From Salinicola halophilus (GTDB lineage: Bacteria > Pseudomonadota > Gammaproteobacteria > Pseudomonadales > Halomonadaceae), in the NCBI RefSeq assembly GCF_003206155.1, contig NZ_PZJV01000001.1, positions 75,862 through 139,861 of the forward strand: a stretch of DNA of 64,000 bases, written 5' to 3'. The first letter of the stretch is position 1, and each line of letters begins with the position of its first letter. Shown here piece by piece: positions 9,740 to 20,325 of the stretch. The notes under the pieces are model-generated. The model made no database searches, was not told the DNA's origin, and saw nothing but the letters and a program-made list of their open reading frames with translations. The translations under genes and the position numbers were made by a program.

Positions 9740-10204
9740 GTGACATCGGAACAGCAACGTTTTCTTGCACGCTACCGCGAGCATCGCCGATCGCTCGGTC
9801 ATGACGATCTTTCGAACGTCGTTGTGGAGGCATTCGGTGATACGCCCGAGTTGGCCGATGAATGCGCTCGTCTGATCGACGCCGGAATCAAGCGGGCCAG
9901 CTGCGGTCTGACGGCGTCGTATTCGGCCGTCAATGAGCGTCTGCCGACGGTCGGGCAACTCACCGTCGTACTGGACAGCCTTGAAGCGCCGGTATGCATC
10001 GTCGCGCTCACGTCTGTCACGACCTGTCGATTCGATGAGGTGACGCCGGCCTTCGCGGCACTCGAAGGCGAGGGTGATGGCACCTACGCCTGGTGGCGTC
10101 GTGAGCATGTCCGATTTTTTCGGCGTGAGGCGGCCAGGCTGGGCGTCGAATTTACCGACGCCTCCGAACTGGTGCTCGAGCGCTTCGAGAAGGTGTTTGC
10201 GTGA
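9740..10204 (+). CDS. ASCH domain protein
   Basis: 154-residue protein of the ASCH superfamily, a PUA-like beta-barrel expected to bind RNA or nucleotides. Key features: FGDTPELADECARLIDAGIKRASC (the G-x-K loop typical of ASCH, about residues 33-56), VGQLTVVLDSLEAPVCIV, and EGEGDGTYAWWRREHVRFF in the C-terminal part. I choose the GTG at 9740 because GGAGG sits 9 bases upstream; a longer ATG start at 9689 has no such site. Its stop overlaps the next gene start by 4 bases. Substrate unknown. Confidence 0.78.
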   Translation: MTSEQQRFLARYREHRRSLGHDDLSNVVVEAFGDTPELADECARLIDAGIKRASCGLTASYSAVNERLPTVGQLTVVLDSLEAPVCIVALTSVTTCRFDEVTPAFAALEGEGDGTYAWWRREHVRFFRREAARLGVEFTDASELVLERFEKVFA

Positions 10205-10653
10205 GCGCTTTCGGGATCGGGCGCGAGACGCCGGGCCGGTGGCGCCTCGCCGCCATCGCGTTCGTCATCCTCTGGTTCGGACTGGGTGGCATCGCCCATT
10301 TCGTCTTTACCGATGCGCTGGTCGCCATCGTCCCATCCGGTCTGCCGTGGCGCCGCGAGGCGGTATGGATCACCGGTGCTTTCGAGCTGCTCGGCGCGGT
10401 GGGGCTTCTGCTGCCGCGCAAACGTCCGCTGGCAGGAATCGGGTTGATCCTGCTGACAATCTGCGTCACCCCTGCCAACGTCACCATGTGGCTCCACGCC
10501 GAGCGCTACGCCGCGATCCCCGAGTGGCTGCTGCTGGCGCGACTGCCATTTCAACTGGTGCTATTGGCGTTCATCACCTTCGCTGCGGGGCTGGCGCCGT
10601 CCAGGCACCGTGCGGACGGTAATCAAGACGGTTCGTCGAGCCGCATGCCTTGA
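10201..10653 (+). CDS. DoxX-like inner-membrane protein
   Basis: 150-residue protein with four predicted transmembrane helices (about residues 14-32, 56-72, 80-98, 112-132). The first helix ends GGIAHF and the third loop has [11 protein letters not shown], both typical of the DoxX-like family of small quinone- or redox-associated membrane proteins; no function can be assigned. GTG start overlaps the ASCH stop (GTGA), and its stop overlaps the possible TTG start of polB, so the three genes are a coupled unit. Confidence 0.7.
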   Translation: MSAFGIGRETPGRWRLAAIAFVILWFGLGGIAHFVFTDALVAIVPSGLPWRREAVWITGAFELLGAVGLLLPRKRPLAGIGLILLTICVTPANVTMWLHAERYAAIPEWLLLARLPFQLVLLAFITFAAGLAPSRHRADGNQDGSSSRMP

Positions 10654-10673
10654 GTGCAAGGATCGAGAGACGA

Positions 10674-13061
10674 GTGGATATCCAGGGCTTCATTCTCACC
10701 CGGCACTGGCAGGAGACCCCCGCGGGGACCGAGGTATCGTTCTGGCTCGCGACCGATGACGGCCCCAAGCGAGTCTGTTTGGCACCGCAGCGCTCGGTGG
10801 CGTTCGTCGCTGTCGAGCAGCGCGAGCGCGTCGAAGCATGGCTCGGCGGTGAGCGCGACGTCGAGCTCAAGCCACTGGAGCTGGTCGATTTTCGTCACCG
10901 ACCGGTGCTCGGCCTCTACTGTCGCCACTATCGTCAGCTCCAGGCGCTCGAGCGCCGGTTGAGCGAGGCCGGGGTCGAGGTAATGGAGGCAGACATCCGG
11001 CCGCCGGATCGCTACCTGATGGAGCGCTTCATTACCGCGGCCGTAGTGGCGACGGGCCGACCCGATGCGCACGGTGAGCTGCAGGACGCCGAACTCAAGC
11101 CCGCGCCCGGCTATCGGCCAACGCTCTCGCTCTGCTCGCTGGACATCGAGACCAGCGAGCGCGGCGAGCTCTATTCGATCGGACTGCACGGCTGCGGCGA
11201 GCGCGTCGTCTACATGCTCGGCCCGCCGGCGGGCACGGGAAGTGAGGCGGATCGTGAGCGGGACTTCGGTCTCGTCTACTGCGACTCTCGCGCCGATCTG
11301 CTCCACGCGCTGAACGCCTGGTTCGCCCGCTTCGATCCGGACGCGCTGATCGGCTGGAGCGTGATCCAGTTCGACCTGCGCAAGCTCGAACAGCATGCCG
11401 AGCGTCTGGGCGTGCCGCTCACGCTTGGCCGCGGCGGCACTCGTATGGAGTGGCGGGGCGGCGCCAAGGGGGATCGCCTGGTGACGATTCCGGGCCGGCT
11501 GGCGATCGACGGCATCGAAGCGCTGAAATCCGCGACCTGGAACTTTTCCTCGTTCAGTCTGGAGAGCGTGGCCCAGACCCTGCTGGGGGAGGGCAAGGCG
11601 ATCGACAACCCTTACCAGCGCATGGATGACATCAACCGAATGTTCGCCGAGGACAAGCCGGCGCTGGCACGCTACAACCTCAAGGACTGCGAGCTGGTCA
11701 CCCGTATCTTCACGCACACCGAGATTCTGACCTTCCTGCTCGAACGGGCGAGCGTCAACGGGCTGGCGGCGGATCGCCACGGTGGCTCGGTGGCGGCGTT
11801 CACCCATCTCTATCTGCCACGCCTGCACCGGCTCGGGTTCGTCGCCCCCGCGCGGGGCAGCGACTCGGAGGACGAAAGCCCGGGGGGCTACGTGATGGAT
11901 TCGCGCCCCGGTCTCTACGATGACGTTCTGGTGCTCGACTTCAAGAGTCTTTATCCGTCGATCATTCGCAGCTTTCTGATCGACCCGGCGGGGCTGGTCG
12001 AGGGGCTCGCTCACCCGGCGGATACCCAGAGCGTGCCGGGGTTTCTCGCCGCGCGCTTTTCGCGGACCCGCCACGCGCTGCCGGGCATCGTCGGCGAGGT
12101 CGGGCAGGCGCGAGAGGCCGCCAAGCGCGACGGCAATGCGCCGCTGTCGCAGGCACTCAAGATCATCATGAACGCCTTCTACGGGGTGCTCGGGGTCAAG
12201 GGCTGCCGCTTCTTCGACCCCAGACTGACCTCGTCGATCACGCTGCGCGGCCACGAGATCATGCAGCGGACTCGAGCGCTGATCGAAGTTTGCGGTTATA
12301 CCGTTATCTACGGCGACACCGATTCATTGTTCGTCTCGCTTGACGGTGTGTCGGCAGCATCGAGTGAATCAGGCGATGGACCGACGCCTGCAGAGATCGG
12401 GCGGGCTCTGGTCGAGGAGATCAATCACTGGTGGCGAGATCATCTGCGTGAGACGTTCGATCTCGAAAGCGCACTGGAGCTGCAGTTCGAAACGCATTTC
12501 GCGCGATTTCTGATGCCGCGGATTCGCGGTGCGGAGGAGGGCAGCAAGAAGCGCTACGCCGGCGTGGTGCACGAGGCGACCGGTGAGGAGCGGCTGGTGT
12601 TCAAGGGCTTGGAGTCGGTGCGTACCGACTGGTCGCCGCTGGCGCAGCGCTTCCAGCGAGAGCTCTATCGGCGCATTTTTGCCGATGAGCCCTATCGTGA
12701 CTACGTGCGTGGCATCGTCCGGGCGACGCTCGACGGCGCGCACGACGACGAGCTGGTTTACCGCAAGCGACTGCGACGCCGACTCGACGACTACCAGCGT
12801 AACGTGCCGCCTCACGTGCGGGCCGCGCGGCTCGCCGATGCCCACAACCGCGAGCTCGGCCGCCCGCTGCAGTATCAGCGCGGCGGCTTCATTCGCTACG
12901 TGATCACCCTCAATGGCCCTGAACCGCTCGAGGCTCGTCGCTCCCCCATCGACTACCAGCACTACGTCAGCCGCCAGCTCCAGCCGGTCGCGGACGGCAT
13001 CCTGCCGTTCGTGAACGATGACTTTTCGCGGCTGACCGATCGCCAGTTGGGGCTTTTCTAG
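10674..13061 (+). CDS. polB: DNA polymerase II (family B)
   Basis: SOS-associated replicative/translesion polymerase with 3'-5' proofreading. Exonuclease motif I is LDIETSE (about residue 157); polymerase motif A is [13 protein letters not shown] (about 421), motif B is [12 protein letters not shown] (about 496), and motif C is YGDTDSLFV (about 544). GTG 10674 gives [12 protein letters not shown], the same spacing to GFILTRHW as E. coli PolB; a TTG at 10650 overlapping the previous stop is an alternative that adds 8 residues. Length 795 fits the family (783 in E. coli). No LexA box was recognised upstream, so its control may come from the operon promoter. Confidence 0.96.
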   Translation: MDIQGFILTRHWQETPAGTEVSFWLATDDGPKRVCLAPQRSVAFVAVEQRERVEAWLGGERDVELKPLELVDFRHRPVLGLYCRHYRQLQALERRLSEAGVEVMEADIRPPDRYLMERFITAAVVATGRPDAHGELQDAELKPAPGYRPTLSLCSLDIETSERGELYSIGLHGCGERVVYMLGPPAGTGSEADRERDFGLVYCDSRADLLHALNAWFARFDPDALIGWSVIQFDLRKLEQHAERLGVPLTLGRGGTRMEWRGGAKGDRLVTIPGRLAIDGIEALKSATWNFSSFSLESVAQTLLGEGKAIDNPYQRMDDINRMFAEDKPALARYNLKDCELVTRIFTHTEILTFLLERASVNGLAADRHGGSVAAFTHLYLPRLHRLGFVAPARGSDSEDESPGGYVMDSRPGLYDDVLVLDFKSLYPSIIRSFLIDPAGLVEGLAHPADTQSVPGFLAARFSRTRHALPGIVGEVGQAREAAKRDGNAPLSQALKIIMNAFYGVLGVKGCRFFDPRLTSSITLRGHEIMQRTRALIEVCGYTVIYGDTDSLFVSLDGVSAASSESGDGPTPAEIGRALVEEINHWWRDHLRETFDLESALELQFETHFARFLMPRIRGAEEGSKKRYAGVVHEATGEERLVFKGLESVRTDWSPLAQRFQRELYRRIFADEPYRDYVRGIVRATLDGAHDDELVYRKRLRRRLDDYQRNVPPHVRAARLADAHNRELGRPLQYQRGGFIRYVITLNGPEPLEARRSPIDYQHYVSRQLQPVADGILPFVNDDFSRLTDRQLGLF

Positions 13062-13240
13062 CGGGCATCGCGTCCTGAACCCTCGGAAGACGCCTTCAGG
13101 CGGGGAGCGAGCGGTCGCCGGGTGGCGCGCCGGAGAACTGCTACGCTGGATTGACGCGACGACGGCGCGGGAGAGCCTGCGTCATCATCATCATCGTCAT
13201 TGCTCACTGCCAACGGTTGGTTCGAACCAGGAGATCCGAG

Positions 13241-13966
13241 ATGCGCTACGAACTCTACTACTGGCCCGGTATGCCCGGACGCGGCGAATTCGTTCGCTTG
13301 GCGCTGGAAGACGCGGGTGCGGATTACGTGGATATCGGCAATCTGTCGGAGAAGCAGGGCGGTGCCGGCGCGGTCAGCGAGTTTCTCCACGGGGCGGACC
13401 TGGCGCGGCCGCACTTCGCCCCCCCGGTACTGAAGGCCGAAGATGTCGTCGTCTCTCACGTCGCCAATATTCTGGCGTTCCTCGCCCCGCGCCTGAACCT
13501 GGTACCCGAGGACGAGCAGAGTCGACTGTGGGCCAACGGGTTGCAGCTGACGCTGACCGATTTCGTCGCCGAGATTCACGACACCCACCATCCGCTCGGC
13601 CCGTCGCTCCATTATGAGGAGCAGCAGGAAGAGGCAGCGAAGCGCGCCAGGCTCTTCGTGCAGGAGCGCCTCCCCAAGTTTCTCTACTATTTCGAGCGCG
13701 TGCTGGCGACCAACGCCGGTAACGAGCCCTATCTGGTCGGCAACGCCCACAGCTACGTCGACCTGTCGCTGTTTCAGGTGGTGACCGGCCTACGCTACGC
13801 GTTTCCGCAGGCGATGGGGCGGCTCGAGCCGGAGGTGCCGGAAGTGGTCGCGCTGGTGGATCGCGTCAGCCAGCGAGGCAACGTCTCGCAGTATCTGACG
13901 TCGAACCGACGGCTCGATTTCAACGAGAGCGGCCTGTTTCGTCACTATCCGGAACTCGATGACTGA
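13241..13966 (+). CDS. Glutathione S-transferase (sigma/mu-like N-terminus)
   Basis: 241-residue GST. The N-terminus YELYYWPGMPGRGEFVRLALE carries the tyrosine and the PxRGxxxR pattern of sigma/mu/pi-like GSTs, and the C-terminal helical domain contains YLVGNAHSYVDLSLFQV (about residues 165-181), equivalent to the N-capping box. ATG 13241 is chosen over an upstream in-frame ATG because AGGAG lies 7 bases before it. Not similar to the GST at 3.8 kb beyond the fold. It stands alone between polB and luxS; substrate unknown. Confidence 0.85.
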   Translation: MRYELYYWPGMPGRGEFVRLALEDAGADYVDIGNLSEKQGGAGAVSEFLHGADLARPHFAPPVLKAEDVVVSHVANILAFLAPRLNLVPEDEQSRLWANGLQLTLTDFVAEIHDTHHPLGPSLHYEEQQEEAAKRARLFVQERLPKFLYYFERVLATNAGNEPYLVGNAHSYVDLSLFQVVTGLRYAFPQAMGRLEPEVPEVVALVDRVSQRGNVSQYLTSNRRLDFNESGLFRHYPELDD

Positions 13967-14049
13967 CAGGGTAGGCCATCGCGTGCTCGATCGATGCGGA
14001 GAGCCTCCCGATGGGAACGGCCTCTCGGTGGAGATAGCCTCAGGGGGCA

Positions 14050-14077
14050 TTGGCCGTGCTCACGGGCATGCTAAAGT
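14050..14077 (+). promoter_or_regulatory. Candidate luxS promoter
   Basis: TTGGCC (14050-14055), 16-base spacer ending in an extended-10 TG, then TAAAGT (14072-14077), 37 bases before the luxS ATG. Moderate match to sigma-70. Confidence 0.35.
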
Positions 14078-14113
14078 GGGTGGACATTCGGTTAGCCGTA
14101 CAGGAGCGAAAAC

Positions 14114-14629
14114 ATGCCTTTACTCGATAGCTTCATGGTCGATCACACCAAGATGCAGGCGCCGGCGGTACGCGTCGCCAAACAGATGAAAACGCCCAAG
14201 GGCGACCCCATCACGGTGTTCGATCTGCGTTTTTGCATTCCCAATGAAGAGATTCTTTCCGAGCGCGGCATCCATACGCTGGAGCACCTTTTTGCCGGCT
14301 TCATGCGTCAGCACCTCAACGGCGGTGGCGTGGAGATCATCGATATCTCGCCGATGGGCTGCCGGACCGGCTTCTACATGAGCCTGATCGGCGAAGCCGA
14401 CGAGGCGACGGTCGGCGAGGCGTGGAAAGCCTCGATGAACGACGTGCTGACGCTGACGGATCAGAAGGCGATTCCCGAGCTCAACGTCTATCAGTGCGGC
14501 ACCGCCGAGATGCACTCGCTCGACGAAGCCCAGCAGATCGCCCGCAACGTCACGACTCGCGGTATCGGCGTCAACTCCAACAGCGAGCTCAAGCTGACTC
14601 AGGAGTTTCTCGCCGCTCACGGGGCCTGA
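14114..14629 (+). CDS. luxS: S-ribosylhomocysteine lyase
   Basis: Cleaves S-ribosylhomocysteine to homocysteine and DPD, the precursor of autoinducer-2, in the activated methyl cycle. The metal site [10 protein letters not shown] is at about residues 54-63 with the third ligand in [10 protein letters not shown] near 126-135; the catalytic Cys is in GCRTGFYM near 84. Length 171 matches. AGGAG precedes the ATG by 7 bases. No pfs gene is next to it and no S-adenosylhomocysteine riboswitch was recognised upstream, so whether it signals or only recycles is open. Confidence 0.97.
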   Translation: MPLLDSFMVDHTKMQAPAVRVAKQMKTPKGDPITVFDLRFCIPNEEILSERGIHTLEHLFAGFMRQHLNGGGVEIIDISPMGCRTGFYMSLIGEADEATVGEAWKASMNDVLTLTDQKAIPELNVYQCGTAEMHSLDEAQQIARNVTTRGIGVNSNSELKLTQEFLAAHGA

Positions 14630-14659
14630 ATCCTCGGCAGGTTGCGTTCGACTCGACGA

Positions 14660-14683
14660 CCCGCGGCCTCGCCGCGGGTTTTT
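14660..14683 (+). terminator. Intrinsic terminator after luxS
   Basis: Perfect CCCGCGG/CCGCGGG stem (14660-14666 with 14672-14678), five-base loop, then TTTTT. Confidence 0.9.
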
Positions 14684-14754
14684 CGTTGGACGTCGAACCT
14701 TTGTCCTGCTGCGTGTCAAAACGTTACCGATCACTCCTTGCGAGGCCGTTTTCC

Positions 14755-15207
14755 ATGCTCGACGCCGTGCAGCAGTTTTTTCGCCAGACCTTCGAGGCGT
14801 CCTCGTCCGCCGAACCGACCGTTACGCCCGAACTCGCCGTCGCGGCACTGCTGAGCGAAGTGCTGCGCGCCGACTACAAGGTGGATGAGGCCGAGCTTAC
14901 GATGCTGCGCGACGTGCTCTCTCGTCAGTTCTCGCTCGAGCGCTCGGCGGTGGAGCAGTTGATGACTGAGGCCCGCGACGAAGTGGAGCGCGCCGTCGAT
15001 CACTTTCAGTACGTCTCGCTGCTCAACGAGCGTTATACCTACGATCAGCGCGTCGAACTGGTCGGCGCGATGTGGCGCCTCGCCTATGCCGATGACGAGC
15101 TGGCGGCACTCGAGGAGCATCGGATTCGCCGCCTGGCGGATCTGCTCTACGTGACGCACAGCGACTTCATTCGTACCAAACTTGCCGTTCAGGCAGAACG
15201 CGGCTGA
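14755..15207 (+). CDS. TerB-family protein
   Basis: 150-residue all-helical protein of the TerB/DjlA-N fold. Diagnostic acidic metal-binding repeats are visible: ALLSEVLRADYKVDEAELTML (about residues 31-51) and MWRLAYADDELAALEEHRIRRLADLL (about 106-131), each with the D-x-x-x-D/E pattern that binds divalent metal in tellurite-resistance TerB. There are no other ter genes here, so a role in tellurite resistance is not implied; stand-alone TerB proteins are of unknown function. Cytoplasmic; begins after the luxS terminator. Confidence 0.8.
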   Translation: MLDAVQQFFRQTFEASSSAEPTVTPELAVAALLSEVLRADYKVDEAELTMLRDVLSRQFSLERSAVEQLMTEARDEVERAVDHFQYVSLLNERYTYDQRVELVGAMWRLAYADDELAALEEHRIRRLADLLYVTHSDFIRTKLAVQAERG

Positions 15208-15295
15208 CGCGAATGGCGTCGCAGCTCGCTATACTGCCCAGTTCGAAGCGCGATCCAGTCGTGACTGCAATACATCTCCGACCCGGGAGTGACAC

Positions 15296-16096
15296 GTGAC
15301 CGAAGGCATCAAACACATCGTGGCCGTCGCCTCTGGCAAGGGCGGCGTGGGTAAATCCACCGTGACCGCCAATCTGGCGCTGGCGATGGCGGCCGAGGGA
15401 TATCGCGTCGGTCTGCTCGACGCCGACATCTACGGTCCCAGCCAGGCACGCATGCTCGGGCTCGCCGACAACACCCGTCCGGAAGTGGTCGACGAGAAGA
15501 ACATGAAACCGGTCATGGCCCATGGCATTCAGGCGATGTCGATGGCATTCATGGTCGATATCAACCAGCCCATGGTGTGGCGTGGACCGATGGTGTCCGG
15601 GGCGTTTCAGCAGCTTCTCAACCAGACGCTGTGGGACGATCTCGACTATCTCTTCATCGACATGCCGCCGGGGACGGGCGACATCCAGCTGACGCTGGCA
15701 CAGAAAGTCTCCGTCGACGGTGCCGTGATCGTGACCACGCCGCAGGACATCGCCCTGCTCGACGCGCGCAAGGGGATCGAGATGTTCCGCAAGGTGGACG
15801 TGCCGGTGCTGGGTATCGTCGAGAACATGAGCCTGCACGTCTGCTCCGAGTGCGGCCACGCCGAGCCGATCTTCGGTGAAGGCGGGGGCGAGCGTATCGC
15901 CGCCCAGTACGATACCCGCGTGCTCGGCCAACTGCCGTTGAAACTCTCGATCCGGGAACAGGCCGACGGTGGCAAGCCCAGCGTGGTTGCCGACCCAGAA
16001 GGGGATGTCGCCCAGACCTTCCGGCGCATGGCGCGAGAGGTGGCAAGCGGTGTCGCGGGGCAGAACACCGGCGGGCCGAGCATCTCGTTCAGCTGA
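15296..16096 (+). CDS. mrp: Mrp/ApbC family iron-sulphur carrier ATPase
   Basis: P-loop NTPase that carries and delivers Fe-S clusters. Deviant Walker A GKGGVGKST is at about residues 15-23, the Walker B-like DYLFIDMPPGTGD near 117-129, and the cluster-binding CxxC as HVCSECGH near 181-188. At 266 residues it lacks the N-terminal MIP18 domain of E. coli Mrp (369). Start is GTG with GGGAG 6-9 bases upstream. It precedes dcd, the order seen in pseudomonads, but is separated from metG by six genes. Confidence 0.93.
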   Translation: MTEGIKHIVAVASGKGGVGKSTVTANLALAMAAEGYRVGLLDADIYGPSQARMLGLADNTRPEVVDEKNMKPVMAHGIQAMSMAFMVDINQPMVWRGPMVSGAFQQLLNQTLWDDLDYLFIDMPPGTGDIQLTLAQKVSVDGAVIVTTPQDIALLDARKGIEMFRKVDVPVLGIVENMSLHVCSECGHAEPIFGEGGGERIAAQYDTRVLGQLPLKLSIREQADGGKPSVVADPEGDVAQTFRRMAREVASGVAGQNTGGPSISFS

Positions 16097-16295
16097 TGCC
16101 GGGGGCGCGGTCGCCGCGAGAGCCGATCGCGCCCCGTTGTCCTGCCTCTGCCGGGGCCGCTATCATGGCGGCCCTTTTCGCCTATGCCGGCGGGTCGCTG
16201 GTCATCCCCGGTCTCAGGCACGAACTCCCATCTCGATATCGACGTGACGACGACGGGTCGGCCCGCGTGTCGTCTGCGTCTGCAAGGACACCCGC

Positions 16296-16862
16296 ATGAG
16301 CATCAAATCCGACAAGTGGATACGCCGCATGGCCGAGCAGGAGGGCATGATCGAGCCCTTCGAGGCCGACCAGGTTCGTCATGTGAACAATCAGCGCGTA
16401 ATCTCCTACGGCACCTCGAGCTACGGCTACGACGTGCGCTGTGCCGATGAGTTCAAGGTCTTCACCAACATCCACTCGGCGATCGTGGATCCCAAGTCGT
16501 TCGACGAGAAGAGCTTCGTCGACGTCAAGGGCGATGCCTGCGTCATCCCGCCCAACTCCTTCGCGTTGGCGCGGACGGTCGAGTACTTCCGGATTCCGCG
16601 CAGCGTCCTCACGATTTGTCTGGGCAAGTCCACCTACGCGCGCTGCGGCATCATCGTCAACGTGACGCCGCTGGAGCCGGAGTGGGAGGGCCATGTCACT
16701 CTGGAGTTCTCCAACACCACCAATCTGCCCGCGCGAATCTACGCCAACGAGGGCGTGGCGCAGATGCTGTTCCTGGAATCCGACGAAGTCTGTGACGTCT
16801 CCTACAAGGACCGCGGCGGCAAGTACATGGGCCAGCGCGGCGTCACGCTGCCGCGCACCTGA
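16296..16862 (+). CDS. dcd: dCTP deaminase
   Basis: Deaminates dCTP to dUTP, feeding dUTPase and thymidylate synthesis. The trimeric dUTPase-fold motifs are clear: [16 protein letters not shown] near residues 34-49, [26 protein letters not shown] (about 108-133, with the catalytic Glu and Arg), and the C-terminal substrate lid near [13 protein letters not shown]. Length 188 is standard. It follows mrp by about 200 bases and ends before a strong hairpin shared with the convergent aldo/keto reductase gene. Confidence 0.97.
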   Translation: MSIKSDKWIRRMAEQEGMIEPFEADQVRHVNNQRVISYGTSSYGYDVRCADEFKVFTNIHSAIVDPKSFDEKSFVDVKGDACVIPPNSFALARTVEYFRIPRSVLTICLGKSTYARCGIIVNVTPLEPEWEGHVTLEFSNTTNLPARIYANEGVAQMLFLESDEVCDVSYKDRGGKYMGQRGVTLPRT

Positions 16863-16919
16863 GTCGATGCCGTGAGCACGATCGACGCGTGACGGCAGGC
16901 ATCGATCAAGAAACGAAAC

Positions 16920-16940
16920 GGGGCACCCAGAGGGTGCCCC
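16920..16940. terminator. Bidirectional terminator between dcd and the aldo/keto reductase gene
   Basis: Perfect 9-bp stem GGGGCACCC/GGGTGCCCC with AGA loop, followed on the plus strand by GTCGTCGTTT. Confidence 0.8.
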
Positions 16941-16980
16941 GTCGTCGTTTGAGCCCCAGGCTGGCGCTCTTCGTTGGACT

Positions 16981-17012
16981 ATCGTCAGGCGGAGCGATCG
17001 TCAGGCGGAGCG
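16981..17012 (-). repeat. Two-copy 16-bp tandem repeat over the aldo/keto reductase stop codon
   Basis: Identical 16-base units at 16981-16996 and 16997-17012. The second includes the stop codon (17001-17003) and the last codons; the first repeats the stop and lies outside the gene. A third, partial match begins at 17013. Confidence 0.92.
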
Positions 17013-18092
17013 ATCGTCCTGGCGGTTGTCGATCGTTTCGCGATAGGCGTCGATGAACGGCTTCTCCGCCGGGTCGATCCGATCCATGCCGGCGACGACG
17101 CGGTGCCAGTAGGGATACTGCGGCGCCGGGCGCGTCAGCCGTTCCAGACGGCGATGCTCCTCCTCGCTCAGCGTCAGTTCGCTGGCGGCCAGGTTGTCGC
17201 GTAGATGCGCTTCGCTGCGAGCGCCGACGATCAGTGACGTGACGCCGGGGCGATCCTTGAGCCAGGCGAGGCAGACGCGGGCCGGGGAGCAGTCGTGGGC
17301 CTCGCCGATCGCGACGAGCGCTTCGATGATGTCGTAGGCCCGCTCCATGTCGTGAATGTAGGGCTCCGGCCAGCCGTTACCCTGACGCGTCTCCGGTGTG
17401 GTCGCCTGGCCGCGGCGCACCTTGCCGGTGAGCAGGCCCTCGCCGAGCGGCCCCCAGATCAGCGAGCCGACGTTCTGATCGAGCGCCAACGGCATCAGCT
17501 CGTACTCGGCTTCACGCGCTTCGGGGGTGTAGTAGATCTGCTGGCTGACCGGCTTGATCAGCCGATTGGCTTCGGCCTTGCCGAGCGTCTTCATCATCTG
17601 CCAGCCGGTGTAGTTCGAGGTGCCCCAGTAGCGCACCTTGCCGCTGGTGACGAGCTGGTGCATCGCCTCCAGCGTCTCCTCGATCGGCGTGACGCCGTCC
17701 CAGTTATGCAGCTGGTAGAGATCGATATGATCGGTGCCCAGGCGTTTGAGACTCGCCTCGACGGCACGGATCAGATGATAGCGCGAGGCGCCGGTGGCGT
17801 TGGGATCATCGCCCAGCGGGCTGCGCCCCTTGCTGGCGAGAATGATGTCGTTGCGCTTGCTGCCGAGCGCCTTGCCGACGATCTCCTCGGCCTGGCCGAG
17901 CGAATAGAGATCGGCCGTGTCGACGAGATTGACGCCCGCCTCGAAGGCGATGTCGAAGAGGCGTTTCGCGCCTTTGACGTCGACGCTCGCGGCTTTCTCG
18001 AAGCCGTTGCTGCCGCCGAACGGCACGGTGCCCAGCGTCATCGTCGATACCATCAGGCCCGACTGTCCCAGTGGGCGATATTGCATGCTCAT
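17001..18092 (-). CDS. Aldo/keto reductase
   Basis: NADPH-dependent (beta/alpha)8 oxidoreductase of the YajO/Tas/YghZ-like branch. The catalytic tetrad is visible: Asp and Tyr in NLVDTADLYSLGQAEEIV (about residues 55-72), Lys in IILASKGRSPLG (about 80-91), and His in DLYQLHNWDG (about 122-131). Length 363. Start could be MSMQYRPLG (used here) or the ATG two codons later. Substrate unknown. The 3' end of the gene is duplicated as a 16-bp repeat beyond the stop. Confidence 0.88.
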   Translation of the reverse strand: MSMQYRPLGQSGLMVSTMTLGTVPFGGSNGFEKAASVDVKGAKRLFDIAFEAGVNLVDTADLYSLGQAEEIVGKALGSKRNDIILASKGRSPLGDDPNATGASRYHLIRAVEASLKRLGTDHIDLYQLHNWDGVTPIEETLEAMHQLVTSGKVRYWGTSNYTGWQMMKTLGKAEANRLIKPVSQQIYYTPEAREAEYELMPLALDQNVGSLIWGPLGEGLLTGKVRRGQATTPETRQGNGWPEPYIHDMERAYDIIEALVAIGEAHDCSPARVCLAWLKDRPGVTSLIVGARSEAHLRDNLAASELTLSEEEHRRLERLTRPAPQYPYWHRVVAGMDRIDPAEKPFIDAYRETIDNRQDDRSA

Positions 18093-18255
18093 GGCGGTTT
18101 CCTTACCTGACTCGCTGATGGCCGGTCGTCAGCGACCGGCGAGACTCTCAGTCTGGCAAAGATCGCATTCTCGGCAAGCATTGAAGCGGGCAATCACGGG
18201 CCGAGCCTCCCCGGCACGCGGGGGCTGCGGCGTTACGCCACACACGGTGCGGGCG

Positions 18256-18302
18256 TCGACAGCAGGGAGCTCGACAGTAAGGGACGTCGACGGTAGGTAA
18301 CG
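18256..18302 (+). repeat. Degenerate 16-bp tandem repeat between purN and the aldo/keto reductase gene
   Basis: Three imperfect units starting TCGACRG at 18256, 18271 and 18287 (spacings 15 and 16). It lies downstream of the purN terminator hairpin. The rest of this 270-base gap shows nothing else. Confidence 0.5.
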
Positions 18303-18326
18303 GCGAAAGCGGGGGGTGAAGCGGTA

Positions 18327-18357
18327 CGTGCCCCGCCGCCAACGGCGGCCGGGCACG
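18327..18357 (-). terminator. Terminator hairpin after purN
   Basis: Fourteen-position stem (18327-18340 with 18344-18357, one mismatch) with an AAC loop, 8 bases beyond the purN stop on the minus strand. Confidence 0.7.
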
Positions 18358-18364
18358 TCGAGAT

Positions 18365-19113
18365 TCAAGCGTCTTCCGGGTCCAGGTCCTCGTCGAGCTC
18401 TTCGGCGGCATCGGCGTGGGACATGCGAAGTCCGGTCGGCGGCAGCGGCAGATCGTCGAGCGTGACCTGGCCTTCCGCTGTCAGCTTGATCCGACCCTCG
18501 AGAAACCAGCGCACCGCGATGGGGTAGATGAGGTGCTCGCGGGCATGGATCTTCTCGACCATGGCGTCGAAGTCCTGCTCGGGTTCGAGGGCGAGCGCGG
18601 CCTGGATCACCACCGGGCCGCCGTCGAGCTCTTCGGTGACGAAGTGAACGCTGGCGCCGTGTTCGCTGACGCCGTCGGCGAGCGCGCGGCGATGGGTGTC
18701 GAGCCCTTGGTAGGCGGGCAGCAGCGAGGGGTGGATGTTGAGCATCCGGCCGCGATAGCGGTCGACGAAACCGGGAGTGAGAATCCGCATGAACCCGGCC
18801 AACACCACCAGATGCGGGTCGTGCCGCTCGATCACCTTGATCAGCGCAGCATCGAACGCCTCGCGGGAGTCGTATTCGCGGTGGGGCAGCGCTACGGCCG
18901 CGGCGCCGGCATCCTTGGCCCGTTTGAGCCCAAACGCGTCAGCCTTGTTGGAGACGACGGCAACGATCTCGCCGCCGAGTTCGTCGTGCTCCTGCGCGTC
19001 GAGCAGCGCCTGCAGGTTGCTGCCGTTGCCCGAGATGAGCACGACGACCCGGCGACGCTCTGCCGCTTCGGATTCGAAGTCGTTGAGGGTGTCGTCTTGC
19101 GTGTTGTCGTCAC

Positions 19114-19117
<4 letters not shown>
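18365..19117 (-). CDS. purN: Phosphoribosylglycinamide formyltransferase
   Basis: Transfers a formyl group from 10-formyl-THF to GAR in purine synthesis. Substrate-binding [15 protein letters not shown] is at about residues 27-41, and the catalytic region [23 protein letters not shown] near 127-149 contains the essential Asn and His with the later Asp in the [12 protein letters not shown] segment. The 250-residue length includes about 25 extra acidic residues at each end compared with E. coli PurN (212). Its ATG overlaps the purM stop (ATGA), a coupled purMN operon. Confidence 0.96.
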
Positions 19118-20220
<1,103 letters not shown>

Positions 20221-20275
20221 GTAGGGACCTTTCTCTCGCGGAGCCGATGAATGGGGGTGATGTTGAGCGGGGCGC

Positions 20276-20281
20276 ATTGTA
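20276..20281 (-). promoter_or_regulatory. Possible -10 of purMN
   Basis: TACAAT on the minus strand 56 bases upstream of the purM ATG, in the 105-base gap between divergent purM and perM. No clear -35 and no recognised PurR box. Confidence 0.35.
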
Positions 20282-20325
20282 GCATTGCGGGCATTCACGG
20301 GGCAGTCGAAGGACGACGACAGCGC

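Noticed and set aside
10623-12254. 543-codon open frame on the minus strand inside polB
   Set aside because: It mirrors the polB codon pattern, has no conserved motif, and polB itself shows all polymerase motifs. GC-rich DNA leaves the antisense frame open.
13967-14113. S-adenosylhomocysteine riboswitch before luxS
   Set aside because: I could not find the paired helices or conserved core in the 147-base gap; only a modest sigma-70 candidate is visible.
14755-15207. Tellurite-resistance operon
   Set aside because: Only a lone TerB-like protein is present; no terA, C, D, E or Z genes are nearby.
18121-18140. Short inverted repeat before the aldo/keto reductase gene as an operator
   Set aside because: The CCGGTCG...CGACCGG match is short and typical of GC-rich intergenic DNA; no regulator gene is adjacent.
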